A stretch of DNA of 64,000 bases from contig NZ_JAFMZP010000002.1 in NCBI RefSeq assembly GCF_024436435.1, positions 496,001-560,000 on the forward strand, in the 5' to 3' direction. Below, one piece after another: positions 47,507-57,920 of the stretch. The notes below the pieces were generated by a model that was not told the DNA's origin, searched no databases, and saw only the letters and a list, made by a program, of their open reading frames with translations. Position numbers and translations under genes: made by a program. Numbering within the stretch: position 1 is the first letter of the stretch; every line of letters starts with the position of its first letter. Source of the DNA: Desertivirga xinjiangensis (GTDB taxonomy: Bacteria; Bacteroidota; Bacteroidia; Sphingobacteriales; Sphingobacteriaceae).

Positions 47507-48643
47507 ATGAACCCTGTATTGCATTTCTTTTTGAGCCGTTCTGCCGCTGGGATTCTTGCCCTGTCGTTTTCGGTATCGGGCTGTGCCCAGACGACAACTC
47601 AAAGTATAAGGCAATGGAGTTTGGCGCCTTTTCTGCGGCCTGCGAATCCTCAGCCAATCATATCTCCTAATGCGAAATCAACTTTCCAGGATCCAATGAG
47701 CGGCAAAACAAGCTTTTGGGAGGCGAATGATACTTTTAATCCAGCAGCCGTTGTAAAAGGTGACAGTATATACGTGTTATACCGGGCCGAGGACAAAAGT
47801 GGTGTGGGAATAGGCGAACGTACGTCCAGGTTGGGCCTGGCATCCAGTGCTGATGGCCTGACCATGCAAACGAGGCCGGAGCCTGTGCTTTTCCCTGCGG
47901 ACGATAGTCAAAAAGAATTCGAGTGGCCAGGAGGTTGCGAAGACCCACGCCTGGCAGTCACTGAAGATGGAACCTATGTGATGCTTTATACTCAATGGAA
48001 CAAAAAAGTTCCCCGTTTAGCTGTCGCAACTTCAAGGGACTTAATCAGCTGGGATAAACATGGTTCTGTTTTCAGAAAAGCATATAACGGCAGGTTTTTC
48101 GATGTACCAAGTAAATCGGCTTCAATAGTAACTAGTTTGAAAAGTGGAAAGCAGGTCATCACGAGGGTTAATGGGAAATATCTGATGTATTGGGGCGAAA
48201 AGTTCATCAACCTCGCCACTTCGGATGATCTGATCAACTGGACGCCTGAGGTGGATACAAGGGGAGAACTTTCAGCCCTTGTTTCACCACGACCGGGCTA
48301 TTTTGATAGTCAGCTCACCGAATGTGGCCCGCCGGCAGTACTCACGAAACAAGGTATTGTATTACTTTACAATGGCAAGAATGAGCCAGGCAAAAAAGGC
48401 GACGAAAAATACACAGCCAATACCTACGCCGCAGGGCAAGTTTTGTTCGATAAGAAAAACCCTGGTAAGGTGTTGGACAGGCTGGACAAGCCCTTCTTCG
48501 TTCCGCAGGAAAGTTTTGAAAAAAGTGGACAGTACCCCGCAGGGACTGTGTTTGTGGAGGGCTTAGTGTATTTTAAAGACAAATGGTTTTTGTACTACGG
48601 TTGCGCAGACTCCAGGGTAGGCGTTGCCATCTATAAACCCTAA
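47507..48643 (+). CDS. GH130 mannoside hydrolase/phosphorylase, lipoprotein
   Basis: The 378-residue protein has a lipobox (SFSVSGCAQ). The five-bladed propeller shows GH130 signatures: NPAAVVKGDSIYVLYRAEDK, WPGGCEDPRLAV (about 140-152), ECGPPAV (about 271), GIVLLYNGKNEPG and FLYYGCADSRVGVA. GH130 includes cytoplasmic beta-1,4-mannosyl phosphorylases and exported beta-1,2-mannosidases. Export here argues for a hydrolase rather than a phosphorylase, but this is inference. It lies 23 nt after GH92-2 and 43 nt before GH78. Confidence 0.88.
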   Translation: MNPVLHFFLSRSAAGILALSFSVSGCAQTTTQSIRQWSLAPFLRPANPQPIISPNAKSTFQDPMSGKTSFWEANDTFNPAAVVKGDSIYVLYRAEDKSGVGIGERTSRLGLASSADGLTMQTRPEPVLFPADDSQKEFEWPGGCEDPRLAVTEDGTYVMLYTQWNKKVPRLAVATSRDLISWDKHGSVFRKAYNGRFFDVPSKSASIVTSLKSGKQVITRVNGKYLMYWGEKFINLATSDDLINWTPEVDTRGELSALVSPRPGYFDSQLTECGPPAVLTKQGIVLLYNGKNEPGKKGDEKYTANTYAAGQVLFDKKNPGKVLDRLDKPFFVPQESFEKSGQYPAGTVFVEGLVYFKDKWFLYYGCADSRVGVAIYKP

Positions 48644-48686
48644 ATCCGCTTTATCGGGAATCAAAGATTAACTAATTAAGAAACAA

Positions 48687-51044
48687 ATGATGAAGAACCG
48701 CCTTTACCTGTTTGTCTTATTCTGCAGCTGTTATGCTGCTCAGATAAGCAATGCTTTCAGCAATTTACGAGACAACAGACGCCCATGGAATGCTCAATGG
48801 ATTGCGCCACAAAATGGTAACGGTACAGAGTATGGCGTTTTCTATTTTCGGAAAACTGTTGATTTGAAGGAAAAGCCCCATGTTTTTAAGGTACAGGTAT
48901 CTGCTGATAACAGGTATAAGTTATATGTCAATGGGAAAATAGTTTCGATGGGGCCGGCCCGGGGTGATACTTTTTTTTGGAATTATGAAACTGTTGACAT
49001 AGCGCCATATCTGATCGTAGGAAAAAATTCACTGGCTGCTCTCGTATGGAACGAAGCTCAATACCGGCCGGAAGCACAGATTTCGGTTCGTACCGCCTTC
49101 ATCCTTCAGGGTAAATCGGAAGCGGAAGAAGTCCTGAATACGAATGATACCTGGAAGTGTATCAGGGACGAAGCTTATCAACCAGTCCCGGGCTACTTTT
49201 TTGCGGCCAGCAAAGGACAACTTGTTGATATGGCGAAAGCAGTTAAGGGAGATTGGACCAGCGTTCATTTTGACGACAGCAACTGGCCTAATGCCGCGAA
49301 ATTATTTGACGGTAAACTAAAGGGGATGTCTGATGGCCTGGCCTGGCAGTTGGTTCCCTCCCCTCTGCCACAAATGGAACGGAGCTACCAACGTATCCCA
49401 AAAATGCGTATGGTAACAGGGATGAAAGTGCCTGCTGGATTTCCAGCTGAGAAAACTCCGGTTGCCATCCCCGCAAACAGTCTGGTTACCTTACTGCTCG
49501 ATCAAACGTTTTACACGAATGCATATTTAACGCTGGACTTCAGTAAAGGGAAGGGAGCTGGAATTTCTATTGGGTATGCCGAAACTATGTACGATCAGGG
49601 AAGTAGTGAACTACGTAAAAGCGATAGAAACGACGTGCAGAACAAGAAATTCGTAGGCAGGATAGATAGCTTGCTTGCAGATGGAAGTGAACATCAGTCT
49701 TTTACTACACTTAATTACCGGTCATATCGCTATATCCGGTTGATTGTACAAACGAAAGATGAATCACTGATCATCGAGGATATCTACGGCACTTTTACGG
49801 GCTATCCCTTTAAGAAAAACTACGTTTTTCATTCGGCAGATCCGGAGATCAAAAAAATTCTAGACATCGGTTGGCGCACAGCAAGATTGAACGCTATGGA
49901 AACCTATATGGATTGCCCATATTATGAGCAATTGCAATATATTGGAGATACGCGCATCCAGGCCATGATATCTTACTACAATAGTGGTGATGACCGGTTA
50001 GCAAAAAATGCGATCAATTTGATAGACCGCTCACGTTTAGCAGAAGGGGTAACAATGAGCCGCTATCCTACACATAGTACCCAAATTATTTCCACCTTTT
50101 CGATGTGGTATATCGGTATGTTACACGATTATTGGATGTACCGCCCTGATGATGGTTTCCTTAAAGATAAACTGACAGGGCAGCGTGCAATTCTGGAGTT
50201 CTTCGCCAAACACCAGCAAGCTGACGGATCTTTGAAAGATTTACCTTACTGGCGGTTTGTTGACTGGGTTGGTGATATGGGCTGGGGACCAATGGGACCA
50301 AACGGCAGTGCGGCAATTTATGATGTACAGTTATTGCTGGCATATCAATGGGCTTCTGATCTGGAAAGAGCTGTTGGAATACCTTTTTACGCCGATTATT
50401 ATGCCGGTAAAGCATCGCAATTAGCAAATACCATCAGAAAGAGGTATTGGGATGAACAGAGGAAGCTGTTTGCCGACACTGAAGAGAAAAAGGGCTATTC
50501 CCAACATGTGAATTCCCTGGCTATACTAGCTGGCATCGTTGATGCCGGGGATGTCGCCGCAGTGGGCAACAGTCTTGCAAATGATAAGAACTTAACTCAG
50601 TGCACCATCTATTTCAAATACTATCTGCATCAAGCCTTGGCTAAAGCAGGTTTAGGCAGTAACTTTATGAATTGGTTAGGGATTTGGAGAGATAACATCA
50701 GACTTGGCTTAACCACCTGGGCGGAAGATTCAAGTCTCAACACTGTTAGATCAGAATGCCATGCCTGGGGAGCAAGTCCCAATATTGAATTTTTCAGAAT
50801 TCTGTTGGGGATAGATACTGATGCGCCAGGTTTCTCAAAAGTTAAGATCGAACCGCATTTAGGAACAATGACGAAGGTTGGCGGTGAAATGCCCCACCCG
50901 AACGGAAAAGTGTCTGTGAGTTACGAATTGAAGAGAAATAAATGGCAAATTAATATTGCTTTACCTCAATCTACAACAGGGAGGTTACTGTGGAAAGGCA
51001 AAACGTATGAATTGAAACCCGGACTTAACGCGCTGGTGGTTTAG
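48687..51044 (+). CDS. GH78 alpha-L-rhamnosidase
   Basis: The 785-residue protein has a signal peptide (to about residue 23). An N-terminal sandwich (FRKTVDLKEKPHVFKVQVSADNRYKLYVNG) leads to the alpha6/alpha6 barrel with YMDCPYYEQLQYIGDTR (about 407-423, containing E414), DWVGDMGWGPMG and VRSECHAWGASP. A C-terminal sandwich ends the protein. It should release terminal alpha-L-rhamnose. It stands among mannosidases, so the target glycan probably carries rhamnose as well, or the family label hides a related specificity. Confidence 0.9.
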   Translation: MMKNRLYLFVLFCSCYAAQISNAFSNLRDNRRPWNAQWIAPQNGNGTEYGVFYFRKTVDLKEKPHVFKVQVSADNRYKLYVNGKIVSMGPARGDTFFWNYETVDIAPYLIVGKNSLAALVWNEAQYRPEAQISVRTAFILQGKSEAEEVLNTNDTWKCIRDEAYQPVPGYFFAASKGQLVDMAKAVKGDWTSVHFDDSNWPNAAKLFDGKLKGMSDGLAWQLVPSPLPQMERSYQRIPKMRMVTGMKVPAGFPAEKTPVAIPANSLVTLLLDQTFYTNAYLTLDFSKGKGAGISIGYAETMYDQGSSELRKSDRNDVQNKKFVGRIDSLLADGSEHQSFTTLNYRSYRYIRLIVQTKDESLIIEDIYGTFTGYPFKKNYVFHSADPEIKKILDIGWRTARLNAMETYMDCPYYEQLQYIGDTRIQAMISYYNSGDDRLAKNAINLIDRSRLAEGVTMSRYPTHSTQIISTFSMWYIGMLHDYWMYRPDDGFLKDKLTGQRAILEFFAKHQQADGSLKDLPYWRFVDWVGDMGWGPMGPNGSAAIYDVQLLLAYQWASDLERAVGIPFYADYYAGKASQLANTIRKRYWDEQRKLFADTEEKKGYSQHVNSLAILAGIVDAGDVAAVGNSLANDKNLTQCTIYFKYYLHQALAKAGLGSNFMNWLGIWRDNIRLGLTTWAEDSSLNTVRSECHAWGASPNIEFFRILLGIDTDAPGFSKVKIEPHLGTMTKVGGEMPHPNGKVSVSYELKRNKWQINIALPQSTTGRLLWKGKTYELKPGLNALVV

Positions 51045-51113
51045 AAAGCCGTACATATATACCACACACATAGCTACCTCATTCAAAGCGGTAGGATCAA
51101 ACTTTCAAAAAGA

Positions 51114-53393
51114 ATGATGAAACGTAAATTTTGTATTGCAGTTCTTTTCACGATGCTGATGGTTGGCACGCTGTCGGCACAGGATAAAGACCTTGTAAAA
51201 TATGTAAATACCTTACAGGGAACAGATTCAGAATGGTCCTTGTCTTACGGAAATACTTATCCTACTGTGGGCTTGCCTTTTGGCGTGCATTATTTTTCAG
51301 CGCAAACTGGTAAAAATGGCGACGGCTGGAAATATCAATATAAGGCGAATACTATCCGGGGTTTCCAGCAGGTACACCAGTGCAGTCCCTGGATGAACGA
51401 TTATGCGGTATACTCTCTAATGCCCGGAATCGGTACCCTCAAAGTAAATGAAGATGAACGGGCTTTGGAATTTCGGCATGCCAATGAAATTGCAAAGCCA
51501 AACCATTATGCGGTGAAGTTCAATAACGGTATACTGGCAGAGCTTAGTCCGGTGGAACGCGGCGGACATATGCGTTTTTCGTTCCCTGATGCTGGTAAGG
51601 CGTTTCTCGTGCTGGATGGCTTCCTGAAAGATTGCGAAGTGACAATCTTGCCCAAGCAACGCAAAATTATTGGCTATGTTAACAACGGGAGATTTGTACC
51701 GGCTAATTTTAGGAGCTATTTTGTTCTTGAGTTCAGCCAGTCATTTAAAAGCTTTGGCACCTGGGAGAATGTGAATGGAAAAATCAAAGAATGGAATTCA
51801 GCAGACTCAGGCAGGGGAGTGGGAGCCTATTTAGAGTTTAGACCCGGAGCCAAGGTAGAAGTAAAAATGGCTTCGTCCTACATTAGTCCCGAACAGGCTC
51901 AGTTAAACTTTGATCGTGAACTGGCCATCAATAAAAATTTCGAGGTAACTAGGCGCAAAGCTTTCGGTGTGTGGAATACGCTGTTAAACAGAGTTTTGGT
52001 AGAGGGTGGGACGGATGAGGAAATGGCGACATTTTATTCATGCATGTTCCGTGCTAACCTGTTTTCGAGGAAGTTTTATGACCTGGATAAAAAAGGGATA
52101 CCTTATTATTATAGCCCGTATGATGGCAAGGTTCATCAGGGGTATATGTATACGGACAATGGTTTTTGGGATACTTTCAGGGGGCAGTTTCCGTTGAGCA
52201 ATATTTTGCATCCTCAGATGCAGGGCAGATATATGCAGTCCTTATTGGATGCCCAGAAGCAATCCGGTTTTTTTCCGACATGGTCAAATCCTGGCATGTC
52301 GGGAGTGATGATCGGCAACCACGCTATTTCTCTTCTTACAGATGCCTGGGTAAAGGGCATCCGTACGTTCAATCCTGATAGTGCATTAAAGGCATATTAT
52401 CATGAAGCAACCAACAAAGGACCCTGGGGTGGCTCAAATGGCAGAGATGGCTGGAAAGATTATTTTACTAAAGGATATATCCCGTACGGTGATATCCACG
52501 AAAGTACTGCGAAAACACTGGAATATGCTTATGACGATTTTTGTGCTTACCAGCTAGCCAGGTTAACCGGCAACAAATTTTATGAGGAAGTTTTCGCCCG
52601 TCAGATGTACAACTATAAAAATGTCTTTGATAAGAAGGCGAATTTCGTACGGGGCCGTTTGGGCAACGGCGACTGGAAGCCAAATTTTGATCCGGTAGAA
52701 TGGGGAGGAGCTTTTACTGAAGCCAATGCCTGGCAATATACGTGGTCGGTAATGCATGATATTGAAGGTCTGATCAGTCTAATTGGCGGCGAAGACAGAT
52801 TTAACTCAAAACTTGACTCCTTCTTTACTATGCCTCAGGATATTAGATACGGCTCTTATGGTAAGGAAATCCACGAAATGAAAGAAATGCTACTGGCAAA
52901 AATGGGTCAATATGCTCATGGTAATCAACCCACACAACACGTTCCATATTTATACAATTTCAGCGGCCAACCCTGGAAATCGCAGAAGCAGCTTCGTATG
53001 GTTACTTCACAGCTTTATAATGCCACTGAAAAAGGCTATCCGGGAGATGAAGATCAGGGTCAAATGTCGTCGTGGTATGTATTAAGTGCTCTGGGTATTT
53101 ACAGTGTTTGTCCAGGTACAGACGAGTACATTATAGGAAGCCCCGTTTTTCAAAAAGCTACCATCCGCTTAGAGAATGGAAAAATATTTATCATTAAGGC
53201 AAATAACAATAATTCACGGAACGTATACATCAATTCAGCACGGCTTAATGGTAAAAATTATGATAAGAATTATATCAGGTATAAGGACATTATGAATGGG
53301 GGCATTTTGGAATTCGAGATGTCAGACCAGCCCAATATGAGTAGGGGGACTTCTGATTCAGCAAGGCCTTTTTCGCTAAGCTTAAACAAATAA
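51114..53393 (+). CDS. GH92 alpha-mannosidase 3 (divergent)
   Basis: The 759-residue protein has a signal peptide (to about residue 22, LSAQDK). The N-terminal domain has YVNTLQGTDSEWSLSYGNTYP and PFGVHYFSAQTGKNGDGW; the catalytic domain has YTDNGFWDTFRGQFPL and KGYPGDEDQGQMSSWYVLSALGIY. The usual PGNDD becomes PGDED, a conservative change at the family signature. It belongs to a distinct GH92 branch and may act on another linkage than copies 1 and 2. A CA-repeat lies between its stop and the GH2 start. Confidence 0.9.
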   Translation: MMKRKFCIAVLFTMLMVGTLSAQDKDLVKYVNTLQGTDSEWSLSYGNTYPTVGLPFGVHYFSAQTGKNGDGWKYQYKANTIRGFQQVHQCSPWMNDYAVYSLMPGIGTLKVNEDERALEFRHANEIAKPNHYAVKFNNGILAELSPVERGGHMRFSFPDAGKAFLVLDGFLKDCEVTILPKQRKIIGYVNNGRFVPANFRSYFVLEFSQSFKSFGTWENVNGKIKEWNSADSGRGVGAYLEFRPGAKVEVKMASSYISPEQAQLNFDRELAINKNFEVTRRKAFGVWNTLLNRVLVEGGTDEEMATFYSCMFRANLFSRKFYDLDKKGIPYYYSPYDGKVHQGYMYTDNGFWDTFRGQFPLSNILHPQMQGRYMQSLLDAQKQSGFFPTWSNPGMSGVMIGNHAISLLTDAWVKGIRTFNPDSALKAYYHEATNKGPWGGSNGRDGWKDYFTKGYIPYGDIHESTAKTLEYAYDDFCAYQLARLTGNKFYEEVFARQMYNYKNVFDKKANFVRGRLGNGDWKPNFDPVEWGGAFTEANAWQYTWSVMHDIEGLISLIGGEDRFNSKLDSFFTMPQDIRYGSYGKEIHEMKEMLLAKMGQYAHGNQPTQHVPYLYNFSGQPWKSQKQLRMVTSQLYNATEKGYPGDEDQGQMSSWYVLSALGIYSVCPGTDEYIIGSPVFQKATIRLENGKIFIIKANNNNSRNVYINSARLNGKNYDKNYIRYKDIMNGGILEFEMSDQPNMSRGTSDSARPFSLSLNK

Positions 53394-53401
53394 CAATATA
53401 T

Positions 53402-53420
53402 CACACACACACACACACAC
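53402..53420. repeat. CA dinucleotide repeat upstream of the GH2 gene
   Basis: Nine CA units plus a final C lie 8 nt before the GH2 ATG, in the 35-nt gap after GH92-3. It is outside both reading frames and could change the leader spacing by slippage. Confidence 0.9.
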
Positions 53421-53428
53421 TTATAATA

Positions 53429-56374
53429 ATGCAAACAACAAGAAGTTACATATTCAATGGATTTCTGCTCCTGGCGTTGATGGTCAGCTCTCAAGTCTTT
53501 GCTCAAATCGCAAAATACTCACTGGATTCTGACAAGCAAAACGTTTGGATGCATGCTTCTCAGGCGGAGATTGGCAGGGACAGCATCAATATCTTCAAGC
53601 CTGGTTATATTTCGACAAATTGGGTGAAAGCCACCGTTCCGGGCACAGTCTTTAACGATTATGTGGAAGCTGGTTTGGAAAAAGATCCGAATTTTGGCGA
53701 TAATATTTACAAAGTAGACAAAAAGAAGTACGACAGGAATTTCTGGTATCGGATTGCTTTTAAGACGCCAGCGAACTATCAAAACGATCAAAAATTGTGG
53801 CTGAACTTTGAAGGTGTAAACCGCAAAGCAGATGTTTACCTCAACGGAACCTATCTCGGAAAATTGAATGGTTTTATGGACCGCGGCAAATTTGATATCA
53901 GCGGACTCGTTGATAAAACGACGGATAATATACTGGCTGTGTTGGTACATTGGCCGCAAACCCCAATTCCTAATTATGCCACTCCAACTTATATTTCGTC
54001 TGCCAGCTGGGATTGGATGCCTTATGTACCAGGCCTGTTGATGGGCATAACTGACAATGTGTATCTGAGTACCTCGGGGGCGGTTACCTTAACTGACCCC
54101 TGGGTGAGGACTAAAGTTCCCTCTTCGAACAAAGCCAGTTTGCAACTTAATGTGGAACTAAGCAATGGTACCGCACTTGACAAAGAAGGTGAACTCACCG
54201 GTGTTATTCAGCCTGGAAATATAAGCTTCTCGCAAAAGATGAAGATTGAAGCTTATCAACAACGAACTTTCACGCTTGATACAAATAAGTTTAAGCAATT
54301 CATCATCAGTAATCCCAAATTGTGGTGGCCCAATGGCTACGGTGATCCAAACCTATACACCTGTGAACTGAAATTTAACGTGGATGGAAAGGTGTCGGAT
54401 GTTAAGAAGATCAGCTTCGGGATCAGGGAATACAGCTATGATACCATTGGCAATGTATTCCATATCAGCATCAATGGTAAAAGAATTTTTATAAAGGGTG
54501 GTAATTGGGGGATGTCTGAATATTTGCTGCGTTGCAGGGGAGAGGAGTACAATTTGAAGCTGAAGTTACATAAGGATATGAACCTGAATATGATCCGTAA
54601 CTGGATAGGCTCGGTTACCGATGCCGAGTTTTATGAGGCTTGCGATAAATATGGAATCATGATCTGGGACGATTTCTGGTTAAATTCTCACAAGAACCTG
54701 CCCCGGGATATTTTTGCGTTCAACCACAATGCTGTAGAAAAAATTAAACGATACCGAAACCATCCCTCGATTGCAGTCTGGTGCGGAGATAATGAGGGGT
54801 ATCCTGAGCCGCCACTAAATGGCTGGCTTGCCGAAAATGTTAAGACTTTCGATGCAGGAGATCGTTGGTATCAGGCTAATTCTCATTCTGATGCATTAAC
54901 CGGAAGTGGTCCCTGGACCAACTTCGATCCACAGTGGTACTTTACGAAGTACCCGGGAGGCTTTGGAGGAGATACTGGCTGGGGAATGCGTACTGAAATA
55001 GGAACTGCCGTCTTTACCACTTTTGAAAGCTTCAAGAAATTCATGCCAGAGGAAAATTGGTGGCCACGAAACGAGATGTGGAATAAACACTTTTTTGGTG
55101 AAAGTGCCGCCAATGCCGGTCCTGATCGTTATCAGGAAAGTATAGACCATCGCTACGGAAAGGCTCTTGGGATTGAGGATTTCTGTTTAAAAGCCCAATT
55201 GTTGAATATTGAAACGAATAAGGCTTTATACGAGGGTTGGTTACATCATATGTGGAACGATGCCTCGGGGGTAATGACCTGGATGAGTCAATCCGCTTAC
55301 CCATCATTTGTATGGCAAACTTATGATTACTATTACGATCTGAATGGTGCATACTGGGGTGTAAAGAAAGCCTGTGAGCCATTGCATATTCAATGGAGTT
55401 ATGCCGATAACAGCGTAAAAGTGGTAAACAGTTCAGGTAAAACATACGACAAGATTAAAGCGGTAGCGGAGATTTACGATATCAAAGGCCGGAAGTTGAA
55501 AGACTATACAAAAAATGTCAGGTCTGCCAGCAATACTGCCGAGGAAAGTTTTGTAATGGATCTCTACACTATTCGTGATAATCTGGCCTATCAGAAACCC
55601 GTATCCGCTTCAACAACTTCTGATGAAGCTGGCCGGCCAATGGCTGTCACTGACGGTAACTCTGGCTCGAGGTGGACCAGTAGTTATACAGATAATCAAT
55701 GGGTTTCTGTCGACATGGGGAAGACAGAGCAAATTAGTCAGGTGACCATTGAATGGGAGGCAGCGTTTGCGAAATCATATAAAATCCAGGTATCTGAAGA
55801 CGAGAAAAACTGGCGAGACGTATTTACAGAGCATAGTTCTGACGGTGGCAGCGATAGGATAACCTTTAGCAAGACAAATGCCAGATATGTGAGAATGTAT
55901 GCGTTGAGCAGGGCTACTCAATATGGCGTTTCAATCTACGAGTTTGAGATTTACAAAGAGCAACGAGTTAAATCGCCGGAAGTTCAGCTAATCAAACTCT
56001 TTTTGAAGGATGAAAAAGGTAATACACTTTCTGACAATTTTTATTGGAGAAGCAGTGCGCATAATGATTATACGCAGCTGAATACATTGGCTCCGGTTAA
56101 TCTTAAAGTAAGTTCTAAAATGAGCCAAAATGGAGGTAAAAAAACTATTAGTGCTAAAGTTACGAACGCTTCGAGCGAGATCGCTTTCGCAGTTAAAGTG
56201 CAGGCTGTAAATGCCCAGACCGGCGAACGAATCTTACCTGCTATGATGAACGATGATTATTTCACGCTGTTTAAAAATGAATCAAAAGATATCGTCATCT
56301 CTTTTGATTCCAGTTTGCTAAATGGCAAGAATTATAGGTTGGAAGTAACACCTTATAACAACAGGAAACGATGA
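53429..56374 (+). CDS. GH2 beta-mannosidase-type hydrolase with embedded F5/8-type (CBM32-like) domain
   Basis: The 981-residue protein has a signal peptide (to about residue 25). The GH2 sandwich (KLWLNFEGVNRKADVYLNG), Ig-like and barrel domains follow, with the acid-base E456 in AVWCGDNEG and MNLNMIRNWIGSVTDAEFY. The pattern fits the beta-mannosidase, endo-beta-mannosidase and exo-glucosaminidase side of GH2. About 717-845 is a discoidin fold (NLAYQKPVSASTTSDEAG, GNSGSRWTSSYTDNQWVSVD, NARYVRMYALSR) placed before the last Ig-like domain, not at the end. This should bind sugar. The gene overlaps the esterase start by 4 nt (ATGA). Confidence 0.9.
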   Translation: MQTTRSYIFNGFLLLALMVSSQVFAQIAKYSLDSDKQNVWMHASQAEIGRDSINIFKPGYISTNWVKATVPGTVFNDYVEAGLEKDPNFGDNIYKVDKKKYDRNFWYRIAFKTPANYQNDQKLWLNFEGVNRKADVYLNGTYLGKLNGFMDRGKFDISGLVDKTTDNILAVLVHWPQTPIPNYATPTYISSASWDWMPYVPGLLMGITDNVYLSTSGAVTLTDPWVRTKVPSSNKASLQLNVELSNGTALDKEGELTGVIQPGNISFSQKMKIEAYQQRTFTLDTNKFKQFIISNPKLWWPNGYGDPNLYTCELKFNVDGKVSDVKKISFGIREYSYDTIGNVFHISINGKRIFIKGGNWGMSEYLLRCRGEEYNLKLKLHKDMNLNMIRNWIGSVTDAEFYEACDKYGIMIWDDFWLNSHKNLPRDIFAFNHNAVEKIKRYRNHPSIAVWCGDNEGYPEPPLNGWLAENVKTFDAGDRWYQANSHSDALTGSGPWTNFDPQWYFTKYPGGFGGDTGWGMRTEIGTAVFTTFESFKKFMPEENWWPRNEMWNKHFFGESAANAGPDRYQESIDHRYGKALGIEDFCLKAQLLNIETNKALYEGWLHHMWNDASGVMTWMSQSAYPSFVWQTYDYYYDLNGAYWGVKKACEPLHIQWSYADNSVKVVNSSGKTYDKIKAVAEIYDIKGRKLKDYTKNVRSASNTAEESFVMDLYTIRDNLAYQKPVSASTTSDEAGRPMAVTDGNSGSRWTSSYTDNQWVSVDMGKTEQISQVTIEWEAAFAKSYKIQVSEDEKNWRDVFTEHSSDGGSDRITFSKTNARYVRMYALSRATQYGVSIYEFEIYKEQRVKSPEVQLIKLFLKDEKGNTLSDNFYWRSSAHNDYTQLNTLAPVNLKVSSKMSQNGGKKTISAKVTNASSEIAFAVKVQAVNAQTGERILPAMMNDDYFTLFKNESKDIVISFDSSLLNGKNYRLEVTPYNNRKR

Positions 56375-57843
56375 TAAAGTTTGCTAAACATATTTTAATA
56401 TTTGGCCTTTTACTCGCCTTATCAAAAAAAGGATTTTCTGCGTTGAAACTAGCAGATGCTTTGCAGAATAATATGGTAGTTCAGCAAAATAAGCCGTTCA
56501 GAGTTTGGGGAAAGGCAGACCCCGGAAAGACAGTCAAAATATCTGCAGACTGGCTAGACAATCCGCTATCACTTATAGCGGATAAAGAGGGTGGTTTTTT
56601 AGGCAGTATTGAAGTGCCTCTGGCTAAAAAAGGAGATTTTACCCCACATACACTCAGGGTACAGACCTCGGATGAACAGATCACGCTGAATAACATATGG
56701 ATCGGAGATGTATGGTTTTGCAGTGGGCAATCCAATATGCAGTTTGCGGTAAAAGAAATGCTAGGGGCGGAAGAGGTTATTAAGGATGCTGATCAAGCTG
56801 CTATCCGCCTGCTAAATGTGGGATTAAATTTCAGTGCAGTGCCAATTGGAACCTTTTCCGGAAAGTGGCTTGAATGTTCGCCAGAAACTGTTAAGGGTTT
56901 CAGTGCAGTTGCTTATACCTTCGGTAAAAAGTTGCATGAAGAGTTAAGTATTCCGATAGGGCTCATTTTTTCCGGAATCGGCGCTTCTGCGGTACAGGCA
57001 TACATTCCGCAAGAGGAACTGGCCAGCGATGTTTTGTTGAATGACACGTACCTGCTGCCTTTCCTCAAAAGCCCCAAATCTAAGGAAACGGTTGACAGTG
57101 GCTTTTCCTTCGAAAAGGTAGTACGTCCTTTTTTGCTATATAATGCAATAGTCAATCCTTTTGTTAATCTTTCTATAAAAGGTTTTTGCTGGTACCAGGG
57201 CGAAGCTAACCACATGGAGCGGGAAAGCTATGTCAAGGCTACGCAGGTGTTAATAAAATCCTGGCGAAACAATTTTAAGCAAGGAGATCTGCCATTTTAT
57301 TACGTACAAATCGCGCCGTATTTTCATGATAAAGAGGATGACAAACTCGCCTATGATGCTTTCTTTAGGGAAGCTCAACAAAAAGTCTCAGAGCTTAACA
57401 ATACGGAAATGGTGTGCACAATGGATGTAGGTGAGGCAAGAGATCTCCATCCCCGGAATAAAAAACCGGTCGGTTTACGACTTGCATCAGCAGCGTTGAA
57501 CAGGACTTATAACCAGCACCATATACCTTATCAGGGGCCAGAGTACAATTATGTCAGCTTTAAGAAAACGAAGGCTTACGTTCACTTTAAACCTGGAACT
57601 ACCGGAGCAGGGCTAACGACCAATGATGGAACAGCACCGAAATTTTTCTACCTGGCAGGTGAAGATCATGTATTTCACCCGGCCACAGCCATTATTAGTG
57701 GGCACTCGGTTATTCTGAGCACAAAAAGCGTTAAACGTCCGGTGGCGGTTCGTTATGCCTTTTTCAACTACCCGGTTACAAACCTGCAGAATACCGGAGG
57801 TTTTCCGGCGCTGCCTTTCAGGACCGATAACTGGAACGAATAA
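56371..57843 (+). CDS. Sialate O-acetylesterase-like carbohydrate esterase
   Basis: The 490-residue protein has a signal peptide (to about residue 24). The N-terminal sandwich shows LQNNMVVQQNKPFRVWGKADPG; the SASA/SGNH hydrolase domain has WFCSGQSNMQF (nucleophile S121), FSGIGASAVQAYIP, CWYQGEANH and DLHPRNKKPVGLRLA (Asp/His). Family members remove O-acetyl groups from sialic acid or from plant and bacterial polysaccharides. With no sialidase nearby, a general deacetylase role is more likely. It overlaps GH2 by 4 nt and ends the first cistron group of block B. Confidence 0.87.
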   Translation: MIKFAKHILIFGLLLALSKKGFSALKLADALQNNMVVQQNKPFRVWGKADPGKTVKISADWLDNPLSLIADKEGGFLGSIEVPLAKKGDFTPHTLRVQTSDEQITLNNIWIGDVWFCSGQSNMQFAVKEMLGAEEVIKDADQAAIRLLNVGLNFSAVPIGTFSGKWLECSPETVKGFSAVAYTFGKKLHEELSIPIGLIFSGIGASAVQAYIPQEELASDVLLNDTYLLPFLKSPKSKETVDSGFSFEKVVRPFLLYNAIVNPFVNLSIKGFCWYQGEANHMERESYVKATQVLIKSWRNNFKQGDLPFYYVQIAPYFHDKEDDKLAYDAFFREAQQKVSELNNTEMVCTMDVGEARDLHPRNKKPVGLRLASAALNRTYNQHHIPYQGPEYNYVSFKKTKAYVHFKPGTTGAGLTTNDGTAPKFFYLAGEDHVFHPATAIISGHSVILSTKSVKRPVAVRYAFFNYPVTNLQNTGGFPALPFRTDNWNE

Positions 57844-57920
57844 AAGAAATTCTTTATGGGAAGCCGGTCTTTGCCGTTTTAATCATCGGCAAGCTCCTGC
57901 CTAATCTTTTCAATTTTATA

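Noticed and set aside
53402-53420. CA run as part of a CRISPR or larger repeat array
   Set aside because: There are no spacers or repeated units beyond the dinucleotide.
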